A stretch of 13,812 nucleotides of DNA. It comes from Betaproteobacteria bacterium (lineage in GTDB: Bacteria; Pseudomonadota; Gammaproteobacteria; Burkholderiales; Usitatibacteraceae). Shown here in pieces: positions 1-6,906 of the stretch (positions are counted from its first letter, which is position 1; each line of letters starts with the position of its first letter). The notes beneath the pieces were generated by a model, which did not search any database, had not been told where the DNA came from, and was given only the letters and a program-made list of their open reading frames with translations. The stretch covers positions 1 to 13,812 of the forward strand of contig JANYFH010000212.1 of the NCBI GenBank assembly GCA_025362705.1, read 5' to 3'. The position numbers and the translations under genes are program-made.

Positions 1-777
1 TTCGCGCAGCAATTGATCGCCCGTCGGATGACCAAGCGTGTCGTTGATGGATTTGAAGTTGTCGAGGTCGATAAAGAAAATCGCCAGACCGCTCTTGCTG
101 CGCGCGGCCTTGTTGACAGCGTGCTGCAAGGTATCGCTCAATGAGGCGCGGTTCGGCAGACCCGTGAGCGAATCGTGCGTTGCCATCACCTGAATAGTCG
201 ACAGCGCATTGGTTAATTCTTCATTGGCGCGCAGGATACGCGCGCGCATGGCGCTGATGCGTGCACCGATCAGCGCAAACGATGGCAGCACAAGTGCCAG
301 CCACGCCCACTGATACCACTCGAGAAGAACTTCCACCTTTTCAGGCTTGAAGCTCATCAGCAGATTGATCACCAGGGCATAACCCGCCAGCATGAACAAT
401 GTCGTCGTGAGAAATTCGCGCGGCTTGAATCGAAACAGACCGAACAGCATCACCACGAGGCACCATACCAATACCAGACTGCGGTCACGGTCGAATTGAT
501 AGGCCGCGAACATGATCACTGCAATCGCGGCCAGTGTCTGGAAGAATGTGAGGCTGGAGTCGCTGGCGCGCTCGTTCAATCTCAGCTTGAACGCGCAGTA
601 AAAGGCGAGATTCACCACGATGATCAGCGCCGTGCTGGCCTGCAGCCCCGGTAGCCCAATCAGCTTGACGGCATAGGCAAGGCACAGCAGAAGCAGTGCA
701 ACCGCGTAGGCAGCCATCACGAATACAAAATTGCGCGAGCGCATTTCGCGATGTGACTTACCCGAAAAATTTGCCAT
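1..777 (-). CDS. Membrane-anchored GGDEF protein, probable diguanylate cyclase (3' end cut by window)
   Basis: The first 259 codons are present in one open frame from ATG at 777; the gene runs off the left edge. The N-terminal ~175 residues form about six hydrophobic segments (near residues 17-42, 48-63, 77-93, 100-115, 122-142, 155-174). A short linker helix leads into a GGDEF domain from about residue 200. Its opening DSLTGLPNR (202-210) and the metal/substrate strand IDLDNFKSINDTLGH (236-250) followed by GD (253-254) are the family hallmarks: D237 as the metal ligand, and N245 and D254 as substrate contacts. The GG(D/E)EF loop lies beyond the window, so I cannot tell whether the enzyme is active, and a following EAL domain is possible. 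In the family this domain makes cyclic di-GMP from two GTP. The membrane part matches no sensor type I can name. It begins 236 bases after the upstream pump gene, so it is probably a separate unit. The ribosome binding site is weak. Confidence 0.9.
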   Translation of the reverse strand, partial: MANFSGKSHREMRSRNFVFVMAAYAVALLLLCLAYAVKLIGLPGLQASTALIIVVNLAFYCAFKLRLNERASDSSLTFFQTLAAIAVIMFAAYQFDRDRSLVLVWCLVVMLFGLFRFKPREFLTTTLFMLAGYALVINLLMSFKPEKVEVLLEWYQWAWLALVLPSFALIGARISAMRARILRANEELTNALSTIQVMATHDSLTGLPNRASLSDTLQHAVNKAARSKSGLAIFFIDLDNFKSINDTLGHPTGDQLLRE

Positions 778-952
778 GACGTTGATAGGATGCTCTTTTC
801 GTTTGTGTTGATTGTGCGCCAATATCCAGCCAGTAGCACGCTTGCGAAAAGAATAACAGGGTTTTAGGCGCTATCGGCGGAGTTAACACTATTTGACACA
901 CTGGCTCAGGCACGCTGGCAAGGGATTCGTGGCCAAGCCAAGGGTCAAAGCG

Positions 953-971
953 TGCGCGCAATCCGCGCGCA
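953..971 (-). terminator. Possible weak terminator hairpin after the RND pump gene
   Basis: A perfect 7-base inverted repeat (TGCGCGC / GCGCGCA) with a 5-base loop lies 43 bases past the stop codon of the 1014-4241 pump gene, in the gap before the GGDEF gene. The stem is all G/C except one pair. On the minus strand it is followed by CGCTTTGACCCTT, which is not a proper U-tract, so Rho-independent termination is uncertain. It is the only obvious stem near the stop in this 236-base gap. I found no clear -35/-10 pair for the GGDEF gene in the rest of the gap. Confidence 0.3.
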
Positions 972-1013
972 GGGCCGGACAATCAAATCGGAATGGACTT
1001 GATCAGAAACTCC

Positions 1014-4000
1014 TTACGGCTGAACCGAAATTTTGGTCGTGTCCGTGCGTTTTGTTTTCAGCGCCGCAATGAATGAAAAAAGCTTTTTCAACATGCGATA
1101 GGCGAATCGCGCAAGCAGCAGCGCCGCAAACGCTTCTGCCAGCGTCACCAGAAAGGCCGTAAACGCATTCCAGCGCAGCTCGCGTGCATGGAATTTGGCC
1201 TTTACGCCGTCCCATGCAATCTCGATGCTGTCGTAAAAAGTCGGCACGACCAGCAACGTAAGGATCGTTGAAGTGATGGTACCGCCGATGATTGCAATGG
1301 CCATCGGCCGATAGAATTCGCCGCCTTCACCCCAGCCAATTGCCACCGGCATCATGCCCGCGACCAGCGCGAAGGTCGTCATGAGGATTGGACGCAAACG
1401 TACGCGTCCGGCGTGCATCAATGCGTCTTCGCGACTGACACCCTGCACTTCCTCTTTGCGTGCGCAGTCGAGCAGCAGGATCGCGTTTTTGGCGACCAGG
1501 CCCATGAGCATGATGACGCCGATAAAGCTCATCAGGTTCAGCGTGCCCCCGGTGAGCAATAGTGCAAGCACCACGCCGATGAGACTGAGCGGCAATGACA
1601 GCATGATCGGCAAGGGCGCAGTGAACGAACCGAATTGAATCACGAGCGTAAAGTACATAAGCCCGATCCCCATCACCAGTGCGATACCCATCTCGGTAAA
1701 CACTTCTTTCTGATCGCGTGATGCGCCACCGAGTTCGATCCCGTAGCCAGTCGGAAAATCGATCGCTTTGGCAATCTTCAGCGCGTCGGAGGTGACTTCG
1801 CCCGGTGAACGTCCCTGCGCATTGGCCGAAACGCTAATCATGCGTTTGCCGTCGGAGTGCTGAATCTGTGCGGGGCCCTTGCCCATCGTCACGGTTGCGA
1901 TCTGATCCAGCGGCACCATCAAGTTGCTGCCGGAAACGGCGATGGGCAAGTGTTCGATGTTGGCCGCGTTGACGCGGTCATCCGGATGCAGGCGCACCGC
2001 AACATCGCGCGATTCCCCGGTTGGATCCACCCAGTCGCCCACCTCCACACCAGCGAAGGCAACACGCAAAGCCTGCGCAGCATCGCCCACCGAAATACCA
2101 AGCGAATTGGCAAGGCCGCGATTGAGTTCGATGCGCAATTCATCTTTGGGATCTTGTTGTGAAAGACCGACATCGACAGCACCTGGCACTTTCGCCAGCT
2201 TCTCCATGAAATCACTGGTGATGGCCATCAGACGGCGCGAATCGGGGCCGGAAAATAATATCTGGACGGGCTTGCGGGCGCCATTGTTCAAATCATCCAA
2301 CACCGTGTATTCAGCACCCACAATTTGCAGCATCAGTTTGCGCAGGTCTACGGCAATTTCGCTGCCGGAACGCTTGCGTTTGGTGCTTTTGCCGATGTCG
2401 ACATAAACACGCCCGCCACCAGCACTCACATTGCTGTTGGTCGCCACGGTTTCGGGCATGGTACGGGCGATCTCAGCGGCTTTTTCGACCTTCAATCGTG
2501 CGTACTCAAGGCTCGCGCTCGATGGCGTACGAACTTCGATAGCGATGGAATCACCGTCTGCTTTCGGCAGGAAGCTGGAGCCGCCAACGGTAAATTGCAG
2601 CACGAGTGCGCCGATAAAAGTAAGGCCCGCAATCGTGGCCATGTAACGCCGATGATGCAGCGCCCACGCGATCACGTTCGCGTAGCGATTGGCCTGATGA
2701 TCGAACCAGACATTGAACTTCGATAGCCACAGGCTGAGGCCTGTTTTTGGCTGGTGCTGATAACCGACCGGGTCGCCCCAATAGGCCGACAGCATCGGGT
2801 CAAGCGTAAACGAAATGAACAAACTCACCAGTACGGAAGTTGCCACTGTCAGTGCAAACGGCCGAAACCATTCGCCGGCACCGCCACCCATGAAGGCCAC
2901 TGGAATGAATACGGCAATAATCGAAAACGTGGTCGCCGTCACGGCAAGCCCGATTTCCTGCGTACCGTTACTTGCGGCGGTGCGTCTATCCTCGCCCATT
3001 TCCATGTGGCGGACGATATTTTCCCGAACGACAATTGCGTCGTCGATAAGCACGCCAATGGCAAGCGAAAGACCCAGCAAGGTCATGAAGTTGAGCGTGA
3101 ATCCGCAGGCCCACACAGCAATGAAGGCTGCAATCACCGAAGTCGGCAGGGCGAGTGCGGTGATGAGTGTGGAGCGCCAGGAGTTGAGAAAGGCGTACAC
3201 CACGAAAATCGTCAGCACTGCGCCGAACATCAGCGCCTCGATCACATTCTGCAGGCTGTTTTGCGCGTTCTTGCCACCGTCCTGAGTGACTTCCAGCTTG
3301 GTGCCCGCCGGTAGCGTCTTGTTGATCTCTTCGACAATCTTGCGAATTTTGTTTGCAACGGTGACCGTACTTGCGTCGCGCGAACGGGTAACCGAGATAC
3401 CGACGTTCGGATGACCGTTGCGAACACTGAAACCAGCGAGTTCAGCAAAGCCATCTGAAATCGTCGCGACTTGACCGAGACGAACTACTTCATTGCCGCG
3501 ACGATTGAGTACGATTTGCTCGAACTCGACTGGTGACTCGATGCGGCCTACCAGGCGAATGCTCTGTTCATCCAGCGGGCCTTTCACGCGCCCGACCGGA
3601 GCGGTGGTATTTTGCGCGCGCAATGCGTTGACCACCTCGGTTACCGAGACGTTGTATTCACGCAACTTTTCAGCACGCAGCAAGACGGATAACTCGCGGC
3701 GCAGCGAGCCGTTGACGTTAACTGTCGCGACACCATCGATCGCGCGGAATTTGTCGGCAAGGACATCTTCGGCAAGACGCGAAATTTCGGCATGCGTTTG
3801 CGACGCCGCCGACAAGGCCATCTGCATGATCGGTTGTGTGGAAGGGTCAATGCGGCGGAGTATAGGCTCGCGCATTTCGATCGGCAGTTTGTGCCGCACC
3901 GAAGCAATTGCATTGCGTATCTCGTCGGAGGCTTCAACCATGTTTTTCTTGAAATTGAAGATGATGACAATGGAGGCGGCACTCTCACTGGCGGTTGATT

Positions 4001-4241
4001 GAATCTGGTAGACCTGCGAAATGCTTTGCAACGCTTTTTCAACGCGACTGATAATTTCGCGCTCCACTGTTTCAGGTGACGCGCCGGGGTAAGGGATATT
4101 GACGACTATCACCGGCTGCTCGACATCAGGATTCTGGTTGACCCGCAAATTCTTCAATGCCAGCAGCCCGAGGCCCATGAGCATGATGATGATGACGACC
4201 GTCGTGACGGGTCGCTTGATGCTGAAGTCGGACAGGAACAT
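1014..4241 (-). CDS. RND (HAE1-type) efflux pump inner-membrane subunit, with C-terminal extension
   Basis: A proton-driven efflux pump of 1075 residues. It starts FSIKRPVTTVV (TM1), has a first periplasmic loop to about residue 330, TM2-6 at about 335-490, TM7 near 533-552, a second periplasmic loop to about 845, and TM8-12 at 850-1005. The proton-relay residues are present: D400 and D401 in TM4 (IGVLIDDAIVV) and K918 in TM10 (GLVAKNAILLLD). The family usually has about 1020-1050 residues. Here about 75 residues follow TM12, with a hydrophobic stretch near 1026-1048 and a basic end, which may be an extra membrane helix. The ATG at 4241 lies 3 bases after the adaptor's stop and is preceded by AAGGGG inside the adaptor's last codons, so the two are co-translated. 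No outer-membrane channel gene follows. Substrate cannot be read from sequence; drugs, dyes or solvents are typical. Confidence 0.95.
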   Translation of the reverse strand: MFLSDFSIKRPVTTVVIIIMLMGLGLLALKNLRVNQNPDVEQPVIVVNIPYPGASPETVEREIISRVEKALQSISQVYQIQSTASESAASIVIIFNFKKNMVEASDEIRNAIASVRHKLPIEMREPILRRIDPSTQPIMQMALSAASQTHAEISRLAEDVLADKFRAIDGVATVNVNGSLRRELSVLLRAEKLREYNVSVTEVVNALRAQNTTAPVGRVKGPLDEQSIRLVGRIESPVEFEQIVLNRRGNEVVRLGQVATISDGFAELAGFSVRNGHPNVGISVTRSRDASTVTVANKIRKIVEEINKTLPAGTKLEVTQDGGKNAQNSLQNVIEALMFGAVLTIFVVYAFLNSWRSTLITALALPTSVIAAFIAVWACGFTLNFMTLLGLSLAIGVLIDDAIVVRENIVRHMEMGEDRRTAASNGTQEIGLAVTATTFSIIAVFIPVAFMGGGAGEWFRPFALTVATSVLVSLFISFTLDPMLSAYWGDPVGYQHQPKTGLSLWLSKFNVWFDHQANRYANVIAWALHHRRYMATIAGLTFIGALVLQFTVGGSSFLPKADGDSIAIEVRTPSSASLEYARLKVEKAAEIARTMPETVATNSNVSAGGGRVYVDIGKSTKRKRSGSEIAVDLRKLMLQIVGAEYTVLDDLNNGARKPVQILFSGPDSRRLMAITSDFMEKLAKVPGAVDVGLSQQDPKDELRIELNRGLANSLGISVGDAAQALRVAFAGVEVGDWVDPTGESRDVAVRLHPDDRVNAANIEHLPIAVSGSNLMVPLDQIATVTMGKGPAQIQHSDGKRMISVSANAQGRSPGEVTSDALKIAKAIDFPTGYGIELGGASRDQKEVFTEMGIALVMGIGLMYFTLVIQFGSFTAPLPIMLSLPLSLIGVVLALLLTGGTLNLMSFIGVIMLMGLVAKNAILLLDCARKEEVQGVSREDALMHAGRVRLRPILMTTFALVAGMMPVAIGWGEGGEFYRPMAIAIIGGTITSTILTLLVVPTFYDSIEIAWDGVKAKFHARELRWNAFTAFLVTLAEAFAALLLARFAYRMLKKLFSFIAALKTKRTDTTKISVQP

Positions 4242-4244
4242 GAG

Positions 4245-5408
4245 TTATTTCCCCTTCTGTGATGTAGGGTCGGCAGCGGGGGCGGCCGGGGGCGGCGGTG
4301 CTGTTGCCGCTGGCGACGCGGAAAGCTCAACAGCCTGACCATCTTTCAGAGTTGCCGCCGGATAGCGAATCACCGACTCGCCCTGCATCAGGCCGCTAAC
4401 CAGGACAAACTCGCCGTTGCGCACATCACGCTCGCCAATGACGACGGCCGTTTTTTGCAGCTTCTTGTCCTTTATACGCCAGATTGATGTTTTGTCACCG
4501 TCACGCACCAGCGCAGTTGCGGGCACCGTCAGGCCGATCGTGCTTGCCGCCTCGATGCGGCCTTCGGCATAAAGACCCGCCAGTTTCGGTTGTTTCTCAC
4601 CCGCGAAATCCACGAGTACCTCGACCTGACGCGTGGTTGCGTTGGCCGAAGGGTTGACGCGCCTGATTTTGCCCAAAAATTCCTGTTCGCCATAGCCATT
4701 CACGCGAAAGCTCACAGGCTGCCCGGCTTTGACTTCGCCGATATTGTCGGCCGATACCATACCTTCAAAGCGCATGCTGGCGGGGTCAATAACCTTGAGT
4801 AGTTCTTTGCCAATCTGCGCGGTGTCGCCCGCCGAGACTTTTCGGTCACTGACGATGCCATCGAACGGTGCGCGTGCCTCGGTACGCTGCAATTGCTGTT
4901 GCGCCTGCACGGCGCGCGCCTTGGCGGCGGCCAAGTCGCTTTGCGCGGTGTTGCGGCGGCTCTCCGTGTCTTCCAGCGCCTGGGTCGAAACCATCCCCGA
5001 GCCGCGCAATGTGGTCATGCGCTGGAATTGGCGTTCGGCCTGAACGAAGGCCTGATCAGCCGCACGCGAAGACGCTTCCGCTGAAGCAAGGCTGTCACGG
5101 ATGGCAGTGTCGTCGAGCCGCACCAGCAAGTCACCTCGCCGTACGATGTCGCCGTTCTGTTTCAGTACTTGCAAAACTACGGCTGGCACCTCGGCGCGCA
5201 AATCGGCGCGCCGCTCTGGTTGCACGGAACCGCTGATTGCCGGGCCGGAGGCGAGCGCATTGTTTCGGACAGTGTGGAGATCTTCGGGCGAGATCAACAA
5301 TGGTCGTTCGCTGGTGGCACCGGTTGCCTTGTCGGTTTTTTCGCCCCCCTTGTTACAGGCGGCAAGCGTTGAAGCGACGATGAGAACAGCAAAGATACGG
5401 AGCAACAT
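4245..5408 (-). CDS. RND efflux periplasmic adaptor (HlyD/AcrA-type), lipoprotein
   Basis: A membrane-fusion protein of 387 residues that would bridge the downstream pump to an outer-membrane channel. The signal peptide MLLRIFAVLIVASTLAAC ends in a lipobox (LAAC), so C18 is the probable lipid anchor. Domains in order: the two halves of the lipoyl-like fold at about 65-100 and 177-207 (the second holds ARAPFDGIVSDRKVSAGD), split by an alpha-helical coiled-coil hairpin at about 103-176 rich in Ala/Gln/Glu/Arg; a beta-barrel at about 212-290; and a membrane-proximal domain to about 362. The last 25 residues are a Pro/Ala-rich tail with PPPPAAPAA, probably unstructured. This is the standard adaptor architecture and length. 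It is the first gene of a two-gene operon (3 bases to the pump). The ribosome binding site is poor (GGA about 11 bases upstream). The next gene upstream ends 260 bases away. Confidence 0.94.
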   Translation of the reverse strand: MLLRIFAVLIVASTLAACNKGGEKTDKATGATSERPLLISPEDLHTVRNNALASGPAISGSVQPERRADLRAEVPAVVLQVLKQNGDIVRRGDLLVRLDDTAIRDSLASAEASSRAADQAFVQAERQFQRMTTLRGSGMVSTQALEDTESRRNTAQSDLAAAKARAVQAQQQLQRTEARAPFDGIVSDRKVSAGDTAQIGKELLKVIDPASMRFEGMVSADNIGEVKAGQPVSFRVNGYGEQEFLGKIRRVNPSANATTRQVEVLVDFAGEKQPKLAGLYAEGRIEAASTIGLTVPATALVRDGDKTSIWRIKDKKLQKTAVVIGERDVRNGEFVLVSGLMQGESVIRYPAATLKDGQAVELSASPAATAPPPPAAPAADPTSQKGK

Positions 5409-5668
5409 GGCGTGAAATCCGAAAATAAGTGGTATTGAAGCGCTAAATCGAAAGGGAATAGGCTAATTTTTGACTGATATTATCGCTGTTTCGCAGGCGC
5501 CGAATGCGCACCATAACTCACCAGCTTGTGCGTCGGCATTTTGGCCTCCCGTCAAGCCGTGAGCAATGTTTTTGCGACGATTCGACCGCTAGCGGCGACG
5601 AACTGCAGAAATTGCGGGAATTCGGTGCAACAAGACAATCTGCACTGGCGTTTGGTTTCTGCGGGAAT
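5409..5668 (-). promoter_or_regulatory. Intergenic region expected to hold the adaptor-pump promoter
   Basis: This 260-base gap separates the DUF1345 gene from the adaptor-pump operon, and no reading frame in it looks like a protein. A promoter for the operon should lie here. The best -10 candidate on the minus strand is GATAAT (5479-5484), which has no recognisable -35 at 16-18 bases. A perfect 10-base palindrome, CCGCTAGCGG, sits at 5586-5595 and could be part of a hairpin after the DUF1345 gene or an operator, but it has no T-tract. No regulator gene adjoins this operon. All site assignments here are weak. Confidence 0.25.
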
Positions 5669-6304
5669 CTACAACACGCCCGCCACCACGCTCACGGTGA
5701 TCGCGATGATGATCACGTTGAAAAAGAACGCGACGATACTATGTAGCATCACCACACGTCTAAATGGCGACGACGTAATCGCAACGTCGGAGGTTTGACA
5801 GCACATGCTTAGAACGACGGAGAAGTAGGTAAAGTCCAGATAGTCCGGCGCGTTGGTTCCAGGGAATACCAACTGACCTGCTTTCAGGTAATAGCTATGT
5901 GCGTAATGTTGTGCAAACATCACCGCCACGAACAGCCATGATATCAGGATCGTGCAGCTCGCCAGCGCGATCTCGCCCAGCGACTTGTCCTTCGCCGCGT
6001 GCAATTCCTGGGACAGCGCCACCAGCACCACAGCGGCCAAACTCAGACTGAAAATTAGTACCGTCCATTTGCCTTCGTCCTGAATCTGCGCGCGCGTATG
6101 CATCGATTGGACCGTGGCGCGAAACATCATGACCAACATCAAAATCAGGAACAAACCAGCGCCTGTGTTGAACGAAATCAGCATCGCACGGCTGGCTGGC
6201 ATCAGCGGCAACAAGACAAAGAAAAGCGCAATTGCAATCATGGCTGACGTGAACAATCGTGGTCTGCGTATAGTGCGCTTGAGCGAATGTGAAAATGATG
6301 ACAT
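5669..6304 (-). CDS. DUF1345 family membrane protein, function unknown
   Basis: A 211-residue protein with about five hydrophobic helices (near residues 20-36, 43-63, 80-98, 112-131 and 181-208). The region between the last two carries the family signature DYLDFTYFS (154-162) followed by CQTSDVAI (169-176), which I recognise as DUF1345. No enzymatic or transport role is established for the family that I know of. The location is the inner membrane by hydrophobicity, and no signal peptide is visible beyond the first helix. The start at 6304 is supported by AAAGGT about 6 bases upstream on the minus strand. It follows the DUF2721 gene by 32 bases with no terminator between, so the two probably share a transcript. 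Confidence 0.85.
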   Translation of the reverse strand: MSSFSHSLKRTIRRPRLFTSAMIAIALFFVLLPLMPASRAMLISFNTGAGLFLILMLVMMFRATVQSMHTRAQIQDEGKWTVLIFSLSLAAVVLVALSQELHAAKDKSLGEIALASCTILISWLFVAVMFAQHYAHSYYLKAGQLVFPGTNAPDYLDFTYFSVVLSMCCQTSDVAITSSPFRRVVMLHSIVAFFFNVIIIAITVSVVAGVL

Positions 6305-6336
6305 TGATTACCTTTGGTTGAAAGATCGACCGACTG

Positions 6337-6777
6337 CTAAAGCATCGATTTGCGGGTACTCGCCACCGCCAGGAAAATTTCCCGCAGGAACAGGATCAGG
6401 CTTGTGATGAATGCAATCATTGCAAGCACAAAAAGGGCGCCGACAAACTTGGCGAGATTGACCAGCAGAAAGGCGTCGATAAAAGCCACGATGATCAACA
6501 AGCCAACAAAGAGCGCACAGAAGACGGCGGACGCAACGGCAAAATAGATCAGTCGCAGACGGCGACGCAGACTATCGAGCTCCTCTCTCGCCGGTTTCAA
6601 CTCTTCCAGGCCAATTTCGTGCAGCAAATCTTCGAGAACCCGGATGCGGTCGACGATGCGGGCGAGACGATTGGCAAGCACACCAATGATGGTGCCAACC
6701 GCAGTGAGCAAAAATACAGGCGCAATCGCGAGCGTAATGACGTGGGTAATTTGATTGATGTCGGTTTGCGGAAACAT
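6337..6777 (-). CDS. DUF2721 family membrane protein, function unknown
   Basis: A 146-residue protein with three hydrophobic helices: near residues 12-34, then a charged amphipathic stretch at about 37-75 (GVLANRLARIVDRIRVLEDL leads into it), then 77-100 and 109-132. The block LAIAPVFLLTAVGTIIGVLA followed by NRLARIVDR is typical of DUF2721, a small integral-membrane family without a known role. I chose the ATG at 6777 (MFPQTDINQ) over the in-frame TTG at 6843. The longer form adds 22 polar residues not expected in the family, and a good sigma70 promoter overlaps that TTG. The Shine-Dalgarno is modest (AGAG). It is the first gene of a probable two-gene unit with the DUF1345 gene. Confidence 0.83.
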   Translation of the reverse strand: MFPQTDINQITHVITLAIAPVFLLTAVGTIIGVLANRLARIVDRIRVLEDLLHEIGLEELKPAREELDSLRRRLRLIYFAVASAVFCALFVGLLIIVAFIDAFLLVNLAKFVGALFVLAMIAFITSLILFLREIFLAVASTRKSML

Positions 6778-6814
6778 GGCTCTGATTTGATCTGGTGTGG
6801 TGTTGCGGAGTGCG

Positions 6815-6843
6815 ATTATGCGATTTGCCGGATGACAAGACAA
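6815..6843 (-). promoter_or_regulatory. Candidate sigma70 promoter of the DUF2721-DUF1345 unit
   Basis: On the minus strand a -35 hexamer TTGTCT (6838-6843, 4 of 6 to consensus) is followed, after exactly 17 bases, by a -10 hexamer CATAAT (6815-6820, 5 of 6). Transcription would start near 6808, giving a leader of about 31 bases to the ATG at 6777. It sits in the 129-base gap after the MFS gene. No start site has been measured; the call rests on hexamer match and spacing. Confidence 0.5.
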
Positions 6844-6906
6844 CCTTGCTGTAGGTGGCAGCGGGCAATCAAATAACAGTTAGCGCTGCATTGTCGCGGC
6901 GACAGT

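Noticed and set aside
485..982. Minus-strand 66- and 74-codon frames near the left edge
   Set aside because: One overlaps the GGDEF frame out of phase, and the other spans the GGDEF promoter region without any protein-like features.
1354..4002. Several plus-strand reading frames of 60-190 codons across the left pump gene
   Set aside because: They are antisense shadows of a well-supported pump gene, with composition (Arg/Ser/Ala-rich) typical of shadow frames and no recognisable domain.
5613..5668. TGCGGGAAT repeated twice (5613-5621 and 5660-5668)
   Set aside because: Two 9-base copies 47 bases apart, without further matching flanks, are easily chance and do not form a CRISPR or iteron pattern.
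5504..5746. Plus-strand 80-codon frame in the gap upstream of the adaptor
   Set aside because: It overlaps the 3' end of the DUF1345 gene, is His/Asp-rich in that overlap, and resembles no family I know.
6892..6904. Hairpin TGTCG-CGG-CGACA just past the MFS stop
   Set aside because: Five pairs with a 3-base loop and no T-tract on the minus strand; too weak to call a terminator.
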